From UBA12403 sp043808565 (GTDB taxonomy: Bacteria > Patescibacteriota > Patescibacteriia > UBA9934 > GWF2-40-263): DNA of 23,161 nt. Positions 6,163-15,100 of this stretch are shown here, piece after piece. The position numbers were made by a program, and so were the translations under genes. The stretch covers positions 1 to 23,161 of the forward strand of contig JAZDEQ010000012.1 in the NCBI GenBank assembly GCA_043808565.1, given 5' to 3'. How positions within the stretch are numbered: position 1 is the stretch's first letter; every line of letters begins with the position of its first letter. The notes beneath the pieces are model-generated. The model made no database searches, was not told the DNA's origin, and saw only the letters and a program-made list of their open reading frames with translations.

Positions 6163-9100
6163 ATGTTTACTCGTCAATCATTTTTTCGATTATTCATTTT
6201 AGTTGGACTAGTTAGTCTTGGCTGGTTTATTTTTTCGTCTGCGACCCTGGCCGCACCAGTTGAAGCTAATCAAATGTTTGGTAACACTGATTCTGATTTT
6301 GTTGCGGCCTCTGGTTTACCCACCACCAATTTTGTTGTAATGATCGCCCAAATTATTAGAGTTATTTTAGGATTTTTGGGTCTGGTTGTGGTAATTTTTG
6401 TTATTTACGGCGGTTTTCTTTGGGTGACAGCCAGCGGAGAAATTGAAAAAATAAAAAAAGCCCAGAAAGTTATTAGAAACGCCATTGTTGGCGCAATTAT
6501 TATTCTTTCATCTTTTGCCATTGCTCAATTTGTTCTTTCTCGAGCTACCGAAGCGATTAATGGCAGTACCAGTTCAACCAGTACACCGCCCATTGATGAT
6601 CTTCCCCCTGATAGCGTTTCAACTTTTTTGGTTTCGGTTAATGATGACTGTTCACAAAACGGAATTCGTAATCTATCTTTACAATTTACTTTTACTAGAT
6701 TTGTCACCAACTCCGAGGTTACGGCCGATGGAGCTATTTCGATTTACACACTTGATAGTAATAACATTCGACATCAAGTTGAAGGATCTTTTATTCCAAA
6801 CCGAGCCAGACCAACCGTGTCAAATGACAGTTCTACACGTTTTACTTTTGTTCCAACTGCTAGCTGCGATGTAGGTGGCACTTCGGTTCATTGTTTTGGA
6901 GCCGGTAGATATTATTACAGCGTGGGTTCTTCTACCTTCGAAAGTGCTGACGGACGAGAGCTTTCATGTATTTACGATGAATATCCTTGCAGTGGTCATT
7001 TTGATATTGGTAGCAATTTTGATTTAGCCCCACCAACAGTTTTTCAATTCACCACGCCTCGGGCTAATGGTCGGGTTTATCAAGACGTTGACGAACTTTT
7101 GCAGGTGTTAACCACTGATGATTCTGGCGTCGCAGGTGTTGATTTTTTTGTTGAAGGTGACCTTTTAAGTTCGGTTAGCTTACCGGCCAGTAGTGCCAGG
7201 ACTCTTTCGTCGATTAATTATTTTGCCACTTATTGGGATGCTTCTTCTGGCTATGTTACCAATCAAAATTATACTTTGTCGGCCGAAGGTTATGATTGCG
7301 CTGATAATGGTTTTGATACTAGTATTGAAGTTGTTTTGCGAGCCGACAGTTGTCATAACGAAGTTCAAGATAATGACGAAACAGGAACTTGTGGTGTTGG
7401 CGAGACTTGCGATTGTGGTGGGGATTCTTCAAGGGCTGATTATTGTGGCGAGTGTACTGGTAGCGAGTGTAATGATGGTTCTGAATGCGCTTCTAGTGTT
7501 TGTGAAGAGGGTAGTTGTGTTGAGGTTTTACAAATCAATCAAATTTCACCAACCGATGGTGCTCCAGGTAACCTAATTACTATTACTGGTTTTGGTTTTG
7601 GCGATGATGGCACGGTAACTTTTTTAGGTAACCCAAATGATTCAAGTGATGATCAGATTTATTCCTCTTACAGTTGTTTGGACACTGACACTTGGACTGA
7701 TACGCAAATTATTATCCGGATTGGTAGCGAAGCTGTAACTGGCCCCATCCAAGTTCAAACCACTAATCTTTCAAACAACGAGATTCTTTCTGATCGTACC
7801 GATGACGATAACGGACCAATTATCGGTCATTATTTTGAGTCCTGGAATACTCAAGGAAATTTTTTAATTAATGATGTTGTTCGACCCGGGCTTTGTGCTA
7901 TTGATCCGCCGAGTGGTAATGGCGGCAATAACCAAACAGTCACACTTTTTGGTAATAATTTTGGTGATTCAGCTAGTAATTCAGCTTTATATTTGGACTC
8001 TCATACAGCTACGAGTTATTCGGGCTGGACTTCAACCAGTTTTTCAGCCTCGTTACCTTTGTTAAGTAATGATATTTATAGTGTTCAACTATTTACGGGC
8101 GTGGCAGACAATCGTCAGGGTTCAAATCAGCTTTCATATACTGTTTCTTCTTCTGATAGCGAGCTACCAGTTATCACACAAGTCGATAGCGGAGTTAAAA
8201 CCTGCTCAAACGATAATTCAAAAATTTGTGTTAACTATACTGATTGTTGTGTCGAAGAAGTTGATTGCGAAGAAATGGCAGTAACTTGTGATGAAGATTC
8301 GTCAGCTGGTCCGCCGGGCCAATATGTAACTATTTATGGTTCGGGCTTTGGATCACAAGCCGGTTTGGTAAAATTTGAAAACGCCGGAACTGGTCTTGGC
8401 GGCCAAGTAGCTTATGGCGACACAGAATTTCCCGAGGCTTGTGCTGATAGTTTTTGGCAAAACGACAGGATTATTATAAAGGTACCTAGCGCTTATGGAC
8501 TTAATGTAAATAATCAAAGTGAAACCATTGAAAAAATTACCCACAATTTATCTGTTCAAAGGAATTCCGACGGTGCCATTTCTGAGGCCGTGGCTTTTGA
8601 GGTAATTGATGGTCAAGCCGCGCCAGGCATTTGCGCCATTAATCCAGCTTCTGGACCGGTTCAATCAACTGTAACTATTGACGGCGATGGTATGGGTGCA
8701 GATGGTGATGTAATTTTTTATGAAAATAAAGCCACTGGACCAACCTGGCTTAGCCGAACTAACACAATAATTGAAGATGCTATTATTCCTCAAGGAGCGA
8801 CAACTGGGCCAGTTTACGTTACCAACGATAGTGATTTTCAATCCAATTCTATTAATTTTACGGTTGGTGATTGCACAACAGGCGATGTAATTTGTTCTGC
8901 CAATGCCGAATGTTGTGATAACGGAACTTGTTCAACGCGTGGTTGCGGTACTAATACCAGTCAGGCCATGTATGCTTTTTGGTTTTCCACAGGGGATATT
9001 CCAGAGGTACCAGAAATAAAGATTGATTGTAGCGAAACAACAGTTTCGCCCACCCCGTGGGATGGCTGGGAAGGGGGCGATGATGTTTGTTTAAGTGCCG

Positions 9101-12100
9101 AGATTCACGTCGAATTCACCGAAGATATTAATCTCGCGACAATTAATACTAACACGGTTTCTGTTATTGATTGCGCTGATGCCAATTGTTCTGCCTCTAC
9201 CAGTACACCAGTCGTTATGGATTCTGGTTCGACTTATTTAACCGTTGGTAGTCAGGATTTTCACTGGGCACCGCCTAGTGGTGGTTGGGGAGCAGGGAAA
9301 CACTATCGAGTTACGGTTCGCGGCGGAACAACCGGAGTTCGTGGAAGCGGTACTGATGGTTTAACTTTGGCTCGAGATTTTTCGTGGGATTTTGAAACTT
9401 CAGCGACCGGTGATCTTTGTCGAGCTGGCGGAGTTTTGGTTACTCCCGAAAGTGTCACAGCCACTCAGGTTGGCGTTTTGGGCGCCGAGAGATTCACAGC
9501 CGCACCAATTTCTGACAGGTATCAGTGCGAAGTTTTAAGTTGCAGCAATTATCTTTGGAATTTTTCGTCCAGTGATTCTAGTTATGCCTATATTTTATCT
9601 AATTCCACTCCGGGTTGTTATGGAGACGCCGTGCCGTTAAAAGAAACTGATACCAGCCCAATAGTTATTCGAGCTGATTTAAGCGGTTCTAATTTTTACG
9701 ACAACGGTTACTTGTCAATTCTTTTTGAACGTCCGCAAATTGTTGACTATTGGCCAGATTGTGAAGAAGCTTGTTTAAATGCTCAAGTTGGCGCGGAATT
9801 TAATATTTCCATGGCGACCGACTTTAATTCTTTTGATAGTGGGCAGGAAAAATTTGTTCGAGTTTATAAATGTTTAGGTCAAGATCCCTCCTGTACCACC
9901 GATGAAATGTCGCCGGTTGGTGGCTTAGGTTTTATCGCCAGCTTCGATGCTTTAACCAACAGACTGAGCCTTACTCCCAGTGTTTCGACTTTTACTTTTG
10001 ACCCTTCGTCTTTTTATCGAGTAATAATTTCTGGCGAAGCCCAAGCAACCAGTGGTGCTTTTTTATCAGCCACTGAAAGTGATTTGGATTGGCGTAGTGA
10101 TTTATCGTGGGTTTTTAAAACCGGAACAACAGATTGCGCGGTTGATCGAATAGTTGTTGAACCAGCCGAAGTAACTCTCCACGTGGTTGGTGAAAGCCAG
10201 CGTTTTACCGGCACGCCTTATAGCGCGGCTGATGCCTGTTCTGATCAAGGTCAAGCTTTGGCTGCCGCATCTTATGATTGGTCAAATTGGACAGCTACTG
10301 ATTCAACCACCAATGATTTAACTGCCCGAGTCGCAGAAATTTTTCCTGGTGATGCTGGACCAACCTTAAGACTTTCTCAAACTTTAGAAAGCGGTTGTTC
10401 TAGCCAGTGCTTGCATCAAGGAACAATCGCACCGGTGGCTGTTTGCGGTAATGGCAGAGTTGAGCCCGGTGAAGATTGTGACAGTGAGGAAGGCTGTTCA
10501 GAGAATTGTTTGACTTTGGACTCTGATCCAATATCAAGCGGCGGGTTTTGTGGCAATGGTCATCAAGACGGTTGGGAAGAATGTGATGACGGAGACAGTA
10601 ACGACAATAACGGTTGTTCGAACGAATGTTTGAATAATGGTTCGGAGTCTTTGGATTATGATTGCGACGGTGGTTACGTGGAACAAAGTATTTATTTTGG
10701 TGGCGAAGATTGTGATGGCGGGGAAGGCTGTTCGGATAATTGTTTAAATTTAGGTTCATTGCCAGCGAGCGGTTATCAAGGTGTTTGTGGCAATGGCGTG
10801 GTTGAAGCTGGAGAAGATTGTGATTATGGAGATTTAATTGATAATGATGGCTGTTCTTCAACTTGTTTGAACGAAGGCAGTGTCTTGACTTGCGGCAACA
10901 ATCGTCTTTTTGGTCCGAGTTTAGTTCGGTCGTGTTCTTCTAATATGGAGTGTTTTATTTCTGGCATAGGGATGTTTTGTAATGATTTGGGTCAGTGTGT
11001 TGATCGAGGTGAAGATTGCGATGACGGTAATCGTTTAAGCGGCGATGGTTGCTCTTCGATTTGTTTGAGCGAAGGTTCCAGCGAAAATTATTCATCAATT
11101 TCTTTTTGCGGTAATCAAATTTTAGAAATCGGCGAAGAGTGCGAAGCTGTTTCAGATTCAACTACTCTTCGAGTGCCTAATTTTGCTCTGGCTTTTATTC
11201 CGTCCAGTGCACCAAGAGAAATTATAGCGGCGGCTCAAAACGGCGGAGCTAATTTGGTAACCTCAAATATTTCTGTTACCGAATCGATTGGCGGAGCCAA
11301 TAGTCATGTAGGTCGGGCCACTTTGAATCTGGAATGCGCTTGTTTAAATGATAGTGAGTGCGGCAACACATCAACCTTGGGTTGTGGTAATAGCCAATGC
11401 TGTTATTATCGACCGTTGTTTAGCGATCTCTCTAATCCTGGCGAAGAGCAGGGAGTTTGTCGCAATACTGCGGTTTGGGCTCAGTTTAATCAAGTCATGG
11501 ATATTGGCGCCATCGAAAGAGATCAAACCATTACTCTTAATTTAGTTAGTTGGCCAAACGGTTCAGTTATTCCGTCAAATTATATTTTGCGTACAGAAAC
11601 GGTTTCCGATCCCCTTACTTATGAATCTGGCCAAGGGAATCTTTTGGCTAGGCTTTGGAATTGGCTGTTAGATAAAGTTTCTGGATTTTTTAATCAGGCT
11701 TCGGCAGCTACAGTTAATTATTATCAAGTTCCAGTCACCTACTCTTTAGTTGGCACAAAAGTTTACTTAAGTTATTCCACAGTCTTGGTGGCTGGAGGAA
11801 CTTATGAATTGCGGATTATTGGTGAATCTAGTGGCAATCCTAATGATGGAGTGGTTGAAGGCGCGGCTAATACCAATGGGGTCGGTTTGCTGACTAGTCG
11901 AACTATTACTTTTTCTGTAGGTTCAGAAATTTGTTCAATTGATTTGGTTGAAGTAAGTGATGAAGGTAGTACTGCAGTGTTGTCCAATCCATTGGCCGAT
12001 CCTAGCCCAGGTGTCTTTTCAAGAACAAACGAAGCCCATACTTTATCTGCGGCCGCTTACTCGCTACGTGGAGCAGCTCAAGTGGAGATTTCGCCTATTG

Positions 12101-15100
12101 CCGGCGAATACAGCTGGACGTGGTCTTGGCTTTCACAAATCGCCGACAACTCAACTGATCCGGCCAATATTATTACAGTTACGCCCGTGGTTCAAGATGG
12201 AATAACTACTGACGTGGCTACAGCTTCGGCCGTTGGTCAAGATGGACGAGAACGAGTTACGGCGGTTGTTACAATCGCCGATAATTCTAGCGGTTCGGCG
12301 GCTCCACCAAGAACGGTTTCCGGATCAAATGAATTAACGGCCATACTTTGCGAACATCCATGGCCAGCTTTGTCGGCTTTCCCGTTCGCGGATACTTCGG
12401 GTTCAACCGCGGCCACTACTTATAGTTTAACTTCGCCTTTTACTAATTTTTCTTTCTTCTACTGTCGAGATCAAGAAAATTCAGTTGATTTATTGCCAGA
12501 CTTAACACTAACCAAAATTTCGCCAAGTGGTGAAATAATTAAAGATTTGCTCTTTTTGGTGACCGGAAAAAGCGATGCTATTGGCGTACGAATTTTACCC
12601 AATGAAGATTATTTATCGCCGGCCGATTGGTATTCTACTCACGGTTTTACTGGCTCACCAACTTCAACCACGCTTGATAGTTATCAGGCCGTAAAAGACG
12701 GCAATACTTATTATGTGGCCGCGGCTAATCAAGATGGAGCAACTCTGTTTTCAAACATTTATGTTATCTCGTATAACGAAGGATCTAGCGATGAGACCGA
12801 AGAAATTATCAGTCAAATTTTAGACAACTGGTCTTTTAATTCTAACGATTCAGTGGTTTCGGATTCAAATGTTTGTCGAAGCGCTGACGGTAGCCTGCAA
12901 ACAGTTGATAATAATTTTGTCTCTTGTACCCAAGATCAAGATTGTGCCAGTGGCGTCTGTGACGCCGATAAAGCCAAAATTACCCGGGATTTACGACGTT
13001 TAACTGATGTAAAAGATATCGTTTCAATTATTGATAATTATGGTGAAAGCAATAAACATTGCGAAGTAACTAAGAATCAAACCTGTAATTCTGATAGTGA
13101 TTGTCCAGGTTCTGAGACTTGTTTGCCGGAAATTCCAGCCATTCAAAGCGGAACTTTTCTTAGTGCTTTTAGTGCCAGTACTTGGCCGTCTTGGAGTGCT
13201 GTTTTGGCCAATGATTTAGGCTTGGCTTTACCGACCGATCCTTTAAATCAATTTGTTGGCTGTCCTGATGGTTACGATGAAAATGAAGAAAATTATTGTT
13301 GGAATTCTGTAACTGGAACTTTTGTTTGCAATGAGGGTTCGCACGCTTATCTTTTCCGCAGTGTTGGTGGTGAAAGCTACGAATTAGCGACCCAATTAGA
13401 ATATGCCGAGGCCGATTGGAATGATCCGATTGATAATGATGCGACCGATAACGCTACTATTTTTGTTGAGTATGCTCACTCAACTAACAATTATGGTTTT
13501 TATGCCAACGGTCAAATGTGTAACGGTGGGGTTATTGGCACATCAACTCGTTGCGGTGACGGCGTTCGTGGTTTAACCGAGGATTGCGAAATTGGTGATA
13601 TTAATACCTTGTGTGATATTGATGGTGATGGTGATGACGAAAGCTGTGTTTGTAATGCTAACGACGGAGACGCCGTCAATAATGACGGAACTATTAGCGT
13701 GGCTTGCATTCAAGATGCTAACGATATAGACGTTGATCAAAATTCTGAAGAGTGTCGCTATCAAACTTCAACCGAAGCTACACAGGCTGGAGCCGAATGT
13801 GTACCCTATGAATGTGGTAACGGAATTGTTGAAGATGAAGAGGTTTGCGATGACGGTTCGCTAAATGGAACCTACGGTTACTGTGGTACAAGCTGTACTC
13901 TAACAGGAACTTTTTATTGCGGTGATGGTTATTTGGCTGGTGGTGAAGAATGTGACTGTGCTGATGATTTGGTAACTATGGCTTTGACCGGAACTTGGTC
14001 AATAACTCATTGTTCAAATCCCAACGGTCAATATTCTAGTGATTATTCAACTAGTTGCGCTTACGATTGTTCTTCACCGGGGCCGTCTTGTGGCGATGGT
14101 GAAATTAATGGCGGGGAAGAATGCGATGGTGATTATGGATCCTGGAGTGGGGCGTTGTGCGTTGGTGGAAACAATGCTTTAGACACCTGTACAACAAATA
14201 GTGATTGTGACAGTGGAGTTTGTGGTGGAAGTAGCGGCTATGAAGCCTGCTCGGTTTCCAAAATTTGTACTTCTGGCAGTAATACCTTGCTGGGTCGGGC
14301 TTGTTCAATAAATACTGACTGCGGCACCGGAGGTTATTGTTCGGATTTTGAATATCAATTATCGCGCACCAGAACCTGCAACGATGATATTGATTCCAAC
14401 GGAATAAACATTCCAACCTGTCTTTGGAATAGTTGGTCGGATTGCTTGGGTGGTCAACAAGTTTGTGGCAACGGTCTTCTCGAAGGCGATGAAGAATGCG
14501 ATGACGGCAATACCGACAGTACCGATAGCTGCACGGAAGAATGCACTTTAAATGTTTGCGGCGATGGTTATAAATATACTGGTTTTGAAACCTGCGATGA
14601 TGGTGAAAATAATGGTGTGGCTTGCACACCAGATTACAGTGATACTTGTGCTTACTGTAATGTTAATTGTCAATATACGACAGCTTCCGGTTCTTATTGT
14701 GGCGACGAAACAATAAACGACCAAGAATATTGTGACGCTGGTGATTTACCATCTTTCTGTTTCCGAGAAGGTATTAATCCAGACATTCGAAGTGTTGATA
14801 CTAGTTTTGATTGTTCGGATTATTCGGCTATGGGTTATGCTTCTGGTCGAGAATATTGTCAAACCGAATTGTGTGGATTAAGTAGTGATGACAATGGTAC
14901 TTATGGGAGTTTTGAGGATTTAGATTGTGATGCTTATTCATTTATTTGTGAAGCTTCGCTTGGGGTTTGTAATGGCGGCTCTAAGCTTCAGGCTCAAACA
15001 ACTTATGAATATAACGGTGAGCCGTGTTTACAAGACGAAACAGCTTTAAGTAAAGCTTGCGGTCAGGATGTTACAGGTGAAAGCGAAGCCGGTTCTTGCG

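Noticed and set aside
10400..10861. Long minus-strand ORF of 153 codons inside the DUF4215 array
   Set aside because: It is His/Asn/Arg-rich low-complexity sequence caused by the repetitive Gly/Asp/Cys codons of the plus-strand gene. It has no start signal or family features. The same applies to 14105-14629.
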